This document shows, piece after piece, positions 44,406 through 53,729 of a DNA stretch of 64,000 bases. Each line of letters starts with the position of its first letter. Within the stretch, counting starts at the first letter, position 1. The notes under the pieces were generated by a model. That model was not told where the DNA came from and searched no databases. It was given only the letters and a program-made list of their open reading frames with translations. Made by a program: the position numbers and the translations under genes. The stretch comes from Paraburkholderia graminis C4D1M (GTDB lineage: Bacteria > Pseudomonadota > Gammaproteobacteria > Burkholderiales > Burkholderiaceae): NCBI RefSeq assembly GCF_000172415.1, contig NZ_ABLD01000001.1:609943-673942 (forward strand), read 5' to 3'.

Positions 44406-44614
44406 TTCTGTTGTGCAGACCATCGTAGGGGTTCGCCGAAGATGCGTCAACTTTCGTCGGCGTAACACATACAAGGGTAAACACTGTCCACGTCGTTCTG
44501 CATAGAAGAACGTTATTCTATAAAGCGGACACGGCGAACGGGTTTACCCGCTTGATGCGCAATCACCGCGCTCCTATAGTTTTGTTTAACAGAACACCAT
44601 TCTGTATAGCAGAA
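44406..44614. promoter_or_regulatory. Three IclR-type operator candidates and the catabolic-operon promoter
   Basis: TTCTG-N5-CAGAA occurs perfectly at 44600-44614 (TTCTG TATAG CAGAA), with one or two changes at 44406-44420 (CAGAC) and 44496-44510 (AAGAA, within a wider palindrome CGTTCT-N7-AGAACG). A promoter TTGTTT (44582-44587), 17 bases, TATAGC (44605-44610) has its -10 box inside the perfect operator, so binding there should block the operon at 44631. Confidence 0.7.
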
Positions 44615-44630
44615 CGATAAGGAGCATCTC

Positions 44631-45617
44631 TTGAATACGTCTCTCCCTTTACCGGTGATGATCAGTGAAGTCGGTCCGCGCGACGGCCTTCAGAGCATCC
44701 GAACCGTCATGCCCACCGACGCGAAGCTGCGCTGGATCTCCGCGCTCGCCGCAGCCGGGCTCAAGGAAATCGAAGTCGGCTCGTTCGTGCCCGCGAAGTT
44801 GCTGCCGCAAATGGCCGACATCCGCGAGGTCGTCGCGCACGCGCTGACGATCCCAGGACTGAACGTCGCGGTCCTCGCGCCGAACCTGCGCGGATGTCAG
44901 GCGGCATTCGAATCGGGCGTCCATAAAGTGACGTTGCCGGTGTCGGTGACGAACGAGCACTCGCTGGCCAACATCCGCAAGACGACCGATCAGATGATCG
45001 AAGAGGTCCGGCAGATCGTCGCGTTGCGAGACGCTGAATTTCCCGGCATTGCAATCGAAGCCGGTGTGTCGGTTGCGTTTGGCTGCACGATTGCCGGCGC
45101 GGTCAGCGACGACGAGACGATCCGCATGTGCGCCGCGATGGCGGCGTGCGGCGTCGATGAAATCGGCCTGTCCGACACCAGCGGCTATGCGAATCCGGCC
45201 CAGGTTCGACGCCTGTTTCGCCGCCTGCAAACCGAGTTCGGCAGCAAGGCGGGCGGCGCGCATTTTCACAACACGCGCGGCCAGGGTCTCGCCAATGTGG
45301 TCGCGGCACTCGAAGTGGGCGTCACGACCATCGACTCCAGTCAGGCAGGTCTGGGCGGATGCCCCTATGCGCCAGGCGCGACCGGCAACATCGTCACCGA
45401 AGACCTCGCGTTCCTCCTCGAAGCGATGGGATACGACACCGGCATCGACATCGATGCGCTCGTTGCCGCGCGCTCGATCCTGGCCGACGCGCTCCCCGGC
45501 GAAGCCTTGTACGGACACGTGCAGGACGCCGGCTTGCCCAAGGGATTCACCTACGCGGACGGCCGCGGCCCAAGCGCCGTCCAGCCGGAAGCTTGCCTCA
45601 AAGGAGCCGCGCAATGA
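44631..45617 (+). CDS. HMG-CoA-lyase-family acyl-CoA lyase
   Basis: TIM-barrel lyase of 328 residues from TTG 44631, supported by AAGGAG six bases upstream. Motifs: VGPRDGLQ near the N-terminus, metal site GAHFHNTRGQGLAN, and active-site loop GLGGCPYAPGATGN. The family splits 3-hydroxy-3-methylglutaryl-CoA or related hydroxyacyl-CoAs. The following gene is a family III CoA transferase, so the pair probably activates and cleaves a branched hydroxydicarboxylate. First gene of the IclR-linked operon. Confidence 0.9.
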   Translation: MNTSLPLPVMISEVGPRDGLQSIRTVMPTDAKLRWISALAAAGLKEIEVGSFVPAKLLPQMADIREVVAHALTIPGLNVAVLAPNLRGCQAAFESGVHKVTLPVSVTNEHSLANIRKTTDQMIEEVRQIVALRDAEFPGIAIEAGVSVAFGCTIAGAVSDDETIRMCAAMAACGVDEIGLSDTSGYANPAQVRRLFRRLQTEFGSKAGGAHFHNTRGQGLANVVAALEVGVTTIDSSQAGLGGCPYAPGATGNIVTEDLAFLLEAMGYDTGIDIDALVAARSILADALPGEALYGHVQDAGLPKGFTYADGRGPSAVQPEACLKGAAQ

Positions 45618-46888
45618 GCGATGCCAACAACAACCCGTCGCTGCCCTATAGCGGCGTGCGCGTGGTCGAGATGACCCACATGGTGATGGGCCCGACCTGC
45701 GGCATGGTGCTCGCGGACCTGGGTGCGGAGGTCATCAAGGTCGAGCCGATCGCCGGCGACAGCACGCGCGCGCTCCGCGGTTCGGGTGCGGGTTTCTTCA
45801 GCACCTTCAACCGCAACAAGAAAAGCATTGCCGTCGACGTTAAAGATCCGCGCGGGCTCGAAATCGTGCACAAGCTGCTGGGCGGCGCGGACATCTTCAG
45901 CGAGAACTTCAAGAGCGGAACGATGGACAAGCTCGGGCTCGGCTACGCCGCGCTGTCGAAGCTGAACCCGCGCCTCATCTACGTTTCGCACAAGGGCTTT
46001 TTGCCGGGGCCTTACGACCATCGCACGGCACTGGACGAAGTCGTGCAGATGATGGGCGGCCTCGCGTATATGACCGGACCCGAAGGGCGGCCGCTGCGCG
46101 CCGGCACGAGCGTGAACGACATCATGGGCGGCATGTTCGGCGCGATCGGTGCGATGGCCGCGCTCGCGCAGCGCGAACGCACGGGGCAGGGCCAGGAAGT
46201 GCAGAGTGCGCTGTTCGAGAACAACGTGTTTCTCGTCGCGCAGCACATGATGCAGTTCGCGGTGACCGGCAAGGCCGCCGCGCCGATGCCGAATCGCCTG
46301 TCCGCATGGGCCGTGTACGACGTGTTCTCCGTGAAGGATGGCGAACAGATTTTCCTCGCCGTGGTATCGGACACACAGTGGGCGCTTTTCTGCGATGCGT
46401 TCGGTTTGCACGAGCTCAAAGTGGACGAACGGATCGCGACCAACAACCAGCGGGTTCAGGCGCGCGACTGGTTGTTGCCCCGGCTGCGCACGCACATGGA
46501 GGCGTTCAGCGCGGCGGAAATCAGCCGGATTTTCGACCGGATCGGCTTGCCTTATGCGCCGATCACGAAGCCCCAGGACCTGTTCGACGATCCGCATCTT
46601 CTCGCGACCGGCGGACTCGCCGACGTGACCTTGCCGCCCGACGCAAGCGGTGCGGGACAGCCGGTTACCACGCGAACGGCGTTGTTGCCGCTGACGCTTG
46701 CCGGCGAGCGGCTGCGCCTGCGCGCCGCGCCGCCAGCGCTTGGACAGAACACGCAGGCGCTGCTGTCGGAGCTTGGCTATACGGATGAGCACGTCAGGCA
46801 ATTGACCGATGCCGGCGTTGTCCGCTGTCAGGAGTGGCAGGCCGGCGATCGCATCAGCCCATCTGCAAACGAGCTTGCCAGTGCCTGA
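45614..46888 (+). CDS. Family III CoA transferase (CaiB/BaiF type)
   Basis: CoA transferase of 424 residues; its ATG overlaps the lyase TGA (ATGA). Family stretches are GVRVVEMTHMVMGPTCGMVLADLGAEVIKVE and NRNKKSIAVDVKDPRG; the likely catalytic Asp lies in the DHRTALDEVVQMMGGL segment. It would move CoA from succinyl-CoA or another donor onto the acid that the lyase cleaves, as SUGCT-type enzymes do for glutarate/HMG. The exact acid is unknown. Confidence 0.9.
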   Translation: MSDANNNPSLPYSGVRVVEMTHMVMGPTCGMVLADLGAEVIKVEPIAGDSTRALRGSGAGFFSTFNRNKKSIAVDVKDPRGLEIVHKLLGGADIFSENFKSGTMDKLGLGYAALSKLNPRLIYVSHKGFLPGPYDHRTALDEVVQMMGGLAYMTGPEGRPLRAGTSVNDIMGGMFGAIGAMAALAQRERTGQGQEVQSALFENNVFLVAQHMMQFAVTGKAAAPMPNRLSAWAVYDVFSVKDGEQIFLAVVSDTQWALFCDAFGLHELKVDERIATNNQRVQARDWLLPRLRTHMEAFSAAEISRIFDRIGLPYAPITKPQDLFDDPHLLATGGLADVTLPPDASGAGQPVTTRTALLPLTLAGERLRLRAAPPALGQNTQALLSELGYTDEHVRQLTDAGVVRCQEWQAGDRISPSANELASA

Positions 46889-46993
46889 AGCGGTTAGTGG
46901 TGAAAACCGCAAAGGCCGCAACCGCAAAAGTTAAAACCGCCAACGCATCAAACCGCCCGGCCGCGCCCATTCTCGCAGCGGCCCGGCGAAGTC

Positions 46994-48313
46994 ATGGAGA
47001 CGACGATGACCTCAATTTCCCCCGGCATGGCTGCCGACAGCGTGAACGACAGTTCGCTCGAACAGCAGGCGGTGCGCAAGGCGGCGTGGCGTTTTATTCC
47101 GCTGCTCGCGCTCGCGTACTTCTTCAATTATCTCGACCGTACGAGCGTCGGCTTCGCCGCTCTGACGATGAACAAGGAACTCGGACTGACGGCGACGCAG
47201 TTCGGCTGGGGCGCCGGCATCATGTTCGCGGGATATTGCATCTTCGAAGTCCCGAGCAACCTCGCGCTCTATCGCTTCGGCGCGCGACGGTGGCTCGCGC
47301 GGATCATGATCACGTGGGGCTTGATGGCCGCCGCCACCTCGGCCGCGGTCGGGCCCAACAGCTTCTACGCGATCCGGCTGCTGCTCGGCATCGGCGAAGC
47401 GGGCTTCTTTCCCGGCGTGATCTTTTTTCTGGCCGTGTGGTTTCCCGCTCAATACCGCACTCGCGTGCTGGCGTGGTTTACCGTCTCGACGCCGCTTTCA
47501 TCGCTGATCGGCGCGCCGCTGTCGACCTGGCTTCTGCAACTGGATGGCGTGCTGGGTCTGGCCGGTTGGCGCTGGATGTTCATCATCGAAGGATTGCCCG
47601 CGTGTGTGCTCGGCTTCCTCGTGCTTAAGATGCTCGCGGATCGGCCGGCCGACGCCAAATGGTTGTCGCCGATAGAACGCGAAGCGCTGCAGGGTGCGTT
47701 CGATCGTGAAGCATCGTCGGGACGCAAGGAAAAGCACTTCGGCGCGGCGCTGAAGGACGTGCGCGTCTACATCCTCGCGATGATCTCGTTCGGCTTCACG
47801 ATGGGCTCGTACGGCATCGGCATCTGGCTGCCGCAGATGCTCAAGGGACACGGCATGAGCGTGACGCAGACCGGCTGGCTCTCCGCGGTGCCTTACTTCT
47901 TCGCGACGATCGCGCTGCTGTGGTGGGCGAAACGCGTCGATCGGCGGGGCGGAGCGATTGCAAATCTCGCGGCGGGCCTCTTGATCGGCGCGGTGGCGCT
48001 CGGCGTATCGACGCACTTTCATCAACTCGGCCCGGCGCTGCTCGGCGTGACGCTGGCGCTCATCGGCACGATTGCCGGACGAACCATTTTCTACACACTG
48101 CCGGCCCGCTTTCTGTCGGGACAGGCAGCCGCGGGCGGCCTTGCGCTGATCAATTCGATCGGCGCATTGGGCGGCTTCGCCGGACCGTATCTCGTCGGCT
48201 ATCTGAAGGACAGTTTCGGCACTTTCACGGCGGGAATGATGGGGCTTGCCATCGTGCTCGGCATCACGACGCTGCTGACGCTGTCGCTCTACGCATTCAA
48301 TCGCGACCAATAA
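46994..48313 (+). CDS. MFS transporter (anion:cation symporter type)
   Basis: Transporter of 439 residues with twelve hydrophobic segments (FIPLLALAYFFNYLDRTSVGFA is the first, typical of ACS/phthalate-type MFS permeases). Either ATG 46994 or ATG 47006 may be used; the second has GGAGA five bases upstream. It probably imports the carboxylate consumed by the lyase/CoA-transferase pair. It is three bases from the next gene. Confidence 0.9.
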   Translation: METTMTSISPGMAADSVNDSSLEQQAVRKAAWRFIPLLALAYFFNYLDRTSVGFAALTMNKELGLTATQFGWGAGIMFAGYCIFEVPSNLALYRFGARRWLARIMITWGLMAAATSAAVGPNSFYAIRLLLGIGEAGFFPGVIFFLAVWFPAQYRTRVLAWFTVSTPLSSLIGAPLSTWLLQLDGVLGLAGWRWMFIIEGLPACVLGFLVLKMLADRPADAKWLSPIEREALQGAFDREASSGRKEKHFGAALKDVRVYILAMISFGFTMGSYGIGIWLPQMLKGHGMSVTQTGWLSAVPYFFATIALLWWAKRVDRRGGAIANLAAGLLIGAVALGVSTHFHQLGPALLGVTLALIGTIAGRTIFYTLPARFLSGQAAAGGLALINSIGALGGFAGPYLVGYLKDSFGTFTAGMMGLAIVLGITTLLTLSLYAFNRDQ

Positions 48314-48315
48314 AA

Positions 48316-49452
48316 ATGACCATGAACACAATCCGTTCACGAGGAAGACGCAACTTTCTCAGCGCTGCCGCGACATCGGTTGCGGCTTGCGCCATCGCAC
48401 CCAGGCATGCGTTCGCCACAGAGGACACGCACAGCATGAAGACCACCAGCAACTATCTGCCGGTTCGCCCGGAATGGCTCGCGTCGGGCACCGAAGCCGC
48501 CATCGAGCCGGAGATGCCGATCATCGACGCGCATCATCACTTTTATGAACGTCCCGGTTGGATTTATCTGCTCGACGACTATCTCGCCGATGCACGCTCG
48601 GGGCATAACATCACGGCGTCCGTCTTCATGCAGGGACTGACGCGCTATCGTCAGAGCGGCCCCGAAGAGCTGCGCCCGGTGGGAGAAACGGAGTATGTCG
48701 CGAACGCCGTTGCCGCGTTGCCCGCCGGTTCGCCGCAGGTCGCAAAGGGCATTGTCGGTTACGCGGATCTTCGTCGCGGCGCGGCCGTGCAAAGCGTGCT
48801 CGACGCGCATATCGAGGCGGGCAAAGGGCGCTTTCGAGGCGTTCGGCACCTCGTGACGTGGGACGCCGATCAAACGCTGGTCAATCCGCTGTCCGCGGTT
48901 CCGCGCGGTCTGCTGCTCGATTTGAGCTATCGCGAAGGCGTCGCGCAACTGGCCGCACGCGGTCTTTCATACGATGCGTGGCTGTTCTTTCCGCAACTTC
49001 CCGAACTGTTCGATCTGGCGAAGACGTACCCCGACATGCCGATCATCATCAATCATTGCGGCGGGGTCGTGCGCATTGCGAGCTACGCGGACAAGCGCAA
49101 AGAGGTTTTCGACAACTGGTCGCGCTCGATGCGTCAACTGGCGCAACTGCCGAACGTCTATGTGAAGGTCGGCGGCCTTGGAATGCGGATCAACGGCTTC
49201 GACTTCGAGAAGGGCGAGCGTCCGCCGTCGTCGGTAGAACTGGCCGACGCCTGGAAACCGTGGATGCATACCTGCATCGAGGCGTTCGGTGTGAACCGCT
49301 GCATGTTCGAAAGCAATTTCCCCGTCGACAAAGGCTCGTATCCGTATAGCAACGGCTGGAATGCGTTCAAGCGCCTCACTGCGCATGCAAGCGCCGACGA
49401 ACGCGCGGCACTGTTTCGCGGCACAGTCTCGCGCGTTTATCGGCTTGCTTGA
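48316..49452 (+). CDS. Tat-exported amidohydrolase-2 family protein
   Basis: Metal-dependent hydrolase of 378 residues with a twin-arginine signal (RSRGRRNFLSAAATS, cleavage near HAFA). The barrel starts IIDAHHHFYERPGW; other metal/active-site candidates are in IIINHCGGV and RCMFESNFPVDKG. It resembles lactonase-type amidohydrolases such as pyrone-dicarboxylate or sulfomuconolactone hydrolases. It may convert a lactone to the acid taken up by the adjacent MFS protein; periplasmic location fits. Last gene of the operon. Confidence 0.85.
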   Translation: MTMNTIRSRGRRNFLSAAATSVAACAIAPRHAFATEDTHSMKTTSNYLPVRPEWLASGTEAAIEPEMPIIDAHHHFYERPGWIYLLDDYLADARSGHNITASVFMQGLTRYRQSGPEELRPVGETEYVANAVAALPAGSPQVAKGIVGYADLRRGAAVQSVLDAHIEAGKGRFRGVRHLVTWDADQTLVNPLSAVPRGLLLDLSYREGVAQLAARGLSYDAWLFFPQLPELFDLAKTYPDMPIIINHCGGVVRIASYADKRKEVFDNWSRSMRQLAQLPNVYVKVGGLGMRINGFDFEKGERPPSSVELADAWKPWMHTCIEAFGVNRCMFESNFPVDKGSYPYSNGWNAFKRLTAHASADERAALFRGTVSRVYRLA

Positions 49453-50551
49453 CGACGGTCGTTCTAACTCCGTTCACTACCGACGCCGGGCAAGAAGCGC
49501 AGCCGCGCCACCCGGCGCATCGCGATGCCAAAGCTATTTATTATCGCGACGCGCCTTGCGCCGCTCGGCGAACCGTTCGAAGGTCTGGACGACTTGCATG
49601 CAAACGGTAAGCACAAGAAAGATGCACAGCACGCGTACAACGGAGAACGCGTGCTTGATCCTCAGGGCCATCGGAATCGCTGTCAACGCCGTACTCCATA
49701 GAAAAAGCAAAGCGTACACGATCAAAACGACAGGCCGACGGTCACAGCTTCGTTGTAGAACGTTCACCGCCTGTTACGGCCATGCCTGCCAGGAGCAGCC
49801 GTTGCGCTGCGCGTCCCGGACCTTCCGACACAAGCATACGCTGCTCTCTTCGCCCCTGGCCGCCCGTTTGTAGAAGCGCTCCGGCGGTCTATCCGCTGTG
49901 AATGAACCGTGCTTATAACCATTCCAGCCGCTTCACCGCGAATCAATGGGTTGGACCCAGAATAAATCGAAAAATCCCCGCCAAGTAATAATATTATCTG
50001 AAAGTCAGTCTTACCGCTCCTTCCAAAACGCCATTTGCAAAACTTACCGCGCGATGTGTCCTTCCGCACGGAGCGATAACTTTTAGACTTTTATCGTCAC
50101 GCAGGGTTTTGCGCATTGCATTTTTCGGCATTTAAAAGATGCGGCGAGCCTGATTTTCCTTTTTGTTCCATCGCGGTTTGCGAAATCCGCGTTTGCAGAA
50201 GCAGTAGCCTTCCTTGTTTGCTTGTTGATCGACAGGCATCAATCCGAAAAAAGCTAAGTCTCGCGTTGATTAGCAACTCGAATTGCGTGTTCGCGTTAAC
50301 TGGTATTAATCCATTGTATTGCTTCGCGTATTGCGGCCTGAACGGTGTTCGCTACGGGCAAAAAAGAACGCGGCGCCCTGAAATCGATTACCTGGCGACG
50401 CTTCACGCATGACTTCCAGTTGCGCAGATTAATTTTCGCATTTTGCGTTTTAAAACGGACGCAGGCTCCAGGACACCCGGTTAATTGGCGCATATCTGGA
50501 CGGCGAGCAGGGCGAATAAGTTGGCAAATCGTTAATTGGCGTGGGAGCCCC
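49453..50551. other. AT-richer intergenic region before the polysaccharide genes
   Basis: About 1.1 kb of visibly lower GC with only one weak small reading frame (49534-49767). It contains an AT-palindromic patch TAATAATATTATC (49986-49998). No JUMPstart/ops element or clear sigma-70 promoter was recognised. It separates the catabolic operon from the exopolysaccharide locus. Confidence 0.5.
49534..49767 (-). CDS. Possible small membrane protein
   Basis: 77 codons from GTG 49767 with two hydrophobic stretches (VVLIVYALLFLWSTALTAI and VVRVLCIFLVLTVCMQVV) and a basic C-terminal tail (RFAERRKARRDNK). No good ribosome site and no recognised family. The membrane-protein-like pattern in an otherwise gene-poor stretch makes it worth listing, but it may be chance. 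Confidence 0.3.
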   Translation of the reverse strand: MNVLQRSCDRRPVVLIVYALLFLWSTALTAIPMALRIKHAFSVVRVLCIFLVLTVCMQVVQTFERFAERRKARRDNK

Positions 50552-51706
50552 ATGAGAATCGTTCACGTTACCGAGGCATTCGGAGGAGGCGTTCTGTCGA
50601 TGCTCACGGAGCTCTGCAACCGCGCGGCGTCAGTCGGCGCGCATGTCACGGTGCTTTACTCGACACGACCTGAAACGCCCAGGAATTTCGTCGAACTGTT
50701 CCACCCCAAGGTCGACCTCGTGCACGTGTCCATGTGCAGGGACGTGCATGTTCGCAAGGATTGGTCGAGCGTGTGGGAACTGGCGAGACACATGCGGCGC
50801 GTCGACCCGACGGTGATTCATCTTCACTCGTCGAAGGCCGGCGTATTAGGGCGGGCGGCCGCCAAAATTGCGACGCAGAACGCGAAGGTTCTCTACTCGC
50901 CGCACGGTCTTGCATTTTTGCGTCGCGACGTTTCTCGCACGAAGCAGCTTGCGTATCTGATGTTCGAACGCATGGCCGACCTGATGGGCGGAACAGTGGT
51001 CGCGTGTTCGCCGGGAGAGCTGCGCGAAATCGAAGAGAAGGTGCGAGTGAAGGACGCGGAACTGATAGAGAACGGCGTCGACATTAGCAGCATCCCATTG
51101 CGCCGAATTCGCGACGACGGAGATGTGGTCATCGGAATGAATGGCCGCGCGTCGTTTCAGAAACATCACGAGCTCTTCATCTCTCTCGCGAACACGTTGC
51201 ACGACTCGACCACGCGCTTTGTGTGGATCGGCGGCAACCGAGAAGAGGTGCCCGATGCGAGTCAGGCGTCGGCGCTTACATGCAGTGGCTGGCTAACTCG
51301 TTCGCGCGCGCTGGCGTTGATGTCCGAGCTCGACATCTACGTGCAGACCTCGCGCTGGGAAGGCATGCCCGTGGCGCTCATCGAAGCGCAGGTCGCGGGC
51401 ATCCCCGCGGTCGTGACGGACGTGGTCGGCAATCGCGACGTGGTCGTTCACGGCGTGACGGGATTCGTCGGGTCCGACGAAGAGATGCCGGGTTACGTGG
51501 AGCAGCTCCGCGGCAACCGGCAACTGAGAGAAAAGATGGGCGCGGCCGCAAGAGAACTCGCGATCGCCAAATTTTCGATGGACATCATCTTTCACAGATG
51601 GCTGAGCACTTACGAGTCCACCGCAGAAAAACGCAGCAAGGAAGTCATGGACACCCATTCGATCGGACCTTGCGATATCCAGCCTAACCCGGACAAGTCA
51701 GTGTAG
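50552..51706 (+). CDS. Family 4-type glycosyltransferase
   Basis: Glycosyltransferase of 384 residues with GGGAG before ATG 50552. GT-B fold: N-terminal MRIVHVTEAFGGGVLSMLTEL; C-terminal nucleotide-sugar region with IGMNGRASFQKHH, SRWEGMPVALIEAQVAGIP (E-x7-E type) and VVGNRDVV. It would transfer a sugar in repeat-unit assembly of the exopolysaccharide. First of three glycosyltransferase genes. Confidence 0.9.
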   Translation: MRIVHVTEAFGGGVLSMLTELCNRAASVGAHVTVLYSTRPETPRNFVELFHPKVDLVHVSMCRDVHVRKDWSSVWELARHMRRVDPTVIHLHSSKAGVLGRAAAKIATQNAKVLYSPHGLAFLRRDVSRTKQLAYLMFERMADLMGGTVVACSPGELREIEEKVRVKDAELIENGVDISSIPLRRIRDDGDVVIGMNGRASFQKHHELFISLANTLHDSTTRFVWIGGNREEVPDASQASALTCSGWLTRSRALALMSELDIYVQTSRWEGMPVALIEAQVAGIPAVVTDVVGNRDVVVHGVTGFVGSDEEMPGYVEQLRGNRQLREKMGAAARELAIAKFSMDIIFHRWLSTYESTAEKRSKEVMDTHSIGPCDIQPNPDKSV

Positions 51707-51764
51707 TTCCGGCATTCGATCCGATCGACTAGTTGAGCGCACCAACGATTCAGAGAGACCCACT

Positions 51765-52706
51765 GTGTACAAAATTTTCTTGCTGCATCCGGGGCGGGCC
51801 AATTATCCCGAGCTTTTGGCATACCAGGACTACTACGCTGCGCGCGGTGTCGATGTGGTCGCCGGAACGCTGACCGACTACAAGGCGTTGGAGAACAAGG
51901 CCGACTTTCTGGTGTGGGCAATCATGGGGTTCTATCCGAAGCAACTGGCGTCGGACTTCGTCATTCACGACTACCGGTCGCTGTCCGTCGGCGGCTCGGC
52001 GGGACTAAAAGACATCGCAAAGCGCTATCTGAACGCGCGGCCCAATTTGCGGATCTTCCAGAACACGCGGCAGCAGAACATCATGAAGTTCAACGACGAC
52101 GTGCCGTCAGTGATACTTCCAATGGGCGTTCCGAAATGGATCTTCGAGGTGCCGCAACAAGCACCCGATGCCGAAGATATCGCCGACTTCTGCTATATCG
52201 GCGACATGAGCTTCGAGCGGGGATTTCATCTCGTCATTGACGCGTTCCTTGAGAACTTCCGCGAAAGCGATGTTTCGCTATTGCTCGTAGGCAAACCCGA
52301 GCCGCGTCTTTACGAGCGATACGCCGGCAAGCGCGGGTTGGTGTTCGCGGGCCCGTTGCCGCAGCGCGAGGCGCTTGCACTTGTCGCGAAGTCGTCGATT
52401 GCGGTGTCGTACTTTCCGTACCACCGTCCGCATTGTTATCAGACGCCGACCAAATTGCTCGAGTATGCGGCGCTCGGAAAGAAGATCTTGTGCAATGACT
52501 CGCCGTCGAACGTCGCGTGTTGCGAGGATTTGCGGATCAACAGCATCATCACCGGCTCCTCCATCTTCGCCGGCATGACGATCGCCACCATGAAAACGGC
52601 GAAGCCCAATGAAAGGGCGAACTTCACGCAGCTTGCGTGGGACAGCGTGATCGAGAAGTCGAACATCAATAGCTATATTTCGCAAAAAATAAACTTGAGC
52701 CAATAA
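51765..52706 (+). CDS. Glycosyltransferase, paralogue of the next gene
   Basis: Protein of 313 residues from GTG 51765 (YKIFLLHPGRANYPELLAY). It shares HDYRSLSVG, ILPMGVP-WIF and TPTKLLEYAALGKKILCNDSPSN with the gene at 52780. The C-terminal part resembles a GT-B nucleotide-sugar domain, so a glycosyltransferase role in the polysaccharide repeat is likely. Donor and acceptor are unknown. Confidence 0.8.
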   Translation: MYKIFLLHPGRANYPELLAYQDYYAARGVDVVAGTLTDYKALENKADFLVWAIMGFYPKQLASDFVIHDYRSLSVGGSAGLKDIAKRYLNARPNLRIFQNTRQQNIMKFNDDVPSVILPMGVPKWIFEVPQQAPDAEDIADFCYIGDMSFERGFHLVIDAFLENFRESDVSLLLVGKPEPRLYERYAGKRGLVFAGPLPQREALALVAKSSIAVSYFPYHRPHCYQTPTKLLEYAALGKKILCNDSPSNVACCEDLRINSIITGSSIFAGMTIATMKTAKPNERANFTQLAWDSVIEKSNINSYISQKINLSQ

Positions 52707-52779
52707 GAGTAACGCCGTCAGAGACAGAGAGTTCGTCGATCACCTGGCTGCCGGGTGTGAGAAACGGAGGTAGGGAAAA

Positions 52780-53712
52780 GTGAAACTGTTTATTTTGCAT
52801 ACGGGCAAGGCGAACTATCCCGAGGTCGCCGCATACACCGAGTACTTCCAGAAGAACGGCTATCTTGTCGACTCGGGGACGATGGCCGAATACAGAAAGA
52901 TCTCCGACCCGCAGAACTATGTGCTCTGGTGCATCATGGGGTTCTATCCACGCAGACTGCCGTCGCGCTACGTGATTCACGACTATCGCTCGCTGTCGGT
53001 GGGTAGCTACATTGAGCTGAAAGACACTGCGAAGAAGCTACTGCAGCCGCGTCCGGATCTCCGGATTTTTCAGAACGAATCGATGCAGAAGGTCATGAAC
53101 TTCGACGACAGTGTGGAAACCATCCTGTTGCCGATGGGCGTGCCTGACTGGATCTTCTCGTGCAGGGGAACCCGCAACGGGTCGCTGCCCGCAGGAACCT
53201 TTTGCTATATGGGTGAAATTACGCGGGAGCGGGGCGTCGATGAATTCCTCGCGGGTTTCGCCTCGGCGCGGCGCGGTTCTGAAACCCTGGTGCTTGTGGG
53301 TGCCGTCGAAAAGGAAATTGCCGACGCCTATCAGGGCGCGCCCGGCCTGATATTCACGGGAAAACTGCCGCAGCGCGACGCGCTCGATGTCGTGAAGAAC
53401 TGCGAGTACGCCATTTCCACGATTCCTTACTCGCGCCCGTACAACGTGCAGACGCCGACGAAGCTCCTCGAGTATGCCGCGTTAGGCAAAAGGATCATTT
53501 GCAACGATTCGCCGTCGAACCTCACGGCCGCGGCCGAATTCGGAATACTGTGCAAGGTAACGGGGCGCGACATCTTTGCAGGAATCGGTCACCTGTCGGA
53601 TGAGACCGTGCCAGCGAACGACCCTTCGGGTCTCACACACTTGCGGTGGAATAACGTGATCGCGTCATCGGGAATAGACCGCTGCCTGAACGCGGCGCTG
53701 CGCGTTCATTGA
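52780..53712 (+). CDS. Glycosyltransferase, paralogue of the previous gene
   Basis: Protein of 310 residues from GTG 52780 with GGAGG upstream (KLFILHTGKANYPEVAAY). It parallels the 51765 protein over its whole length (MGFYP-R-LPS, HDYRSLSVG, LLPMGVPDWIF, LPQRDAL, TPTKLLEYAALGKRIICNDSPSN). A tandem duplication with divergence is likely, the two adding related sugars or linkages. It ends 17 bp from the convergent wzy reading frame. Confidence 0.8.
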   Translation: MKLFILHTGKANYPEVAAYTEYFQKNGYLVDSGTMAEYRKISDPQNYVLWCIMGFYPRRLPSRYVIHDYRSLSVGSYIELKDTAKKLLQPRPDLRIFQNESMQKVMNFDDSVETILLPMGVPDWIFSCRGTRNGSLPAGTFCYMGEITRERGVDEFLAGFASARRGSETLVLVGAVEKEIADAYQGAPGLIFTGKLPQRDALDVVKNCEYAISTIPYSRPYNVQTPTKLLEYAALGKRIICNDSPSNLTAAAEFGILCKVTGRDIFAGIGHLSDETVPANDPSGLTHLRWNNVIASSGIDRCLNAALRVH

Positions 53713-53729
53713 GTGTCGTGCGATCGCGG

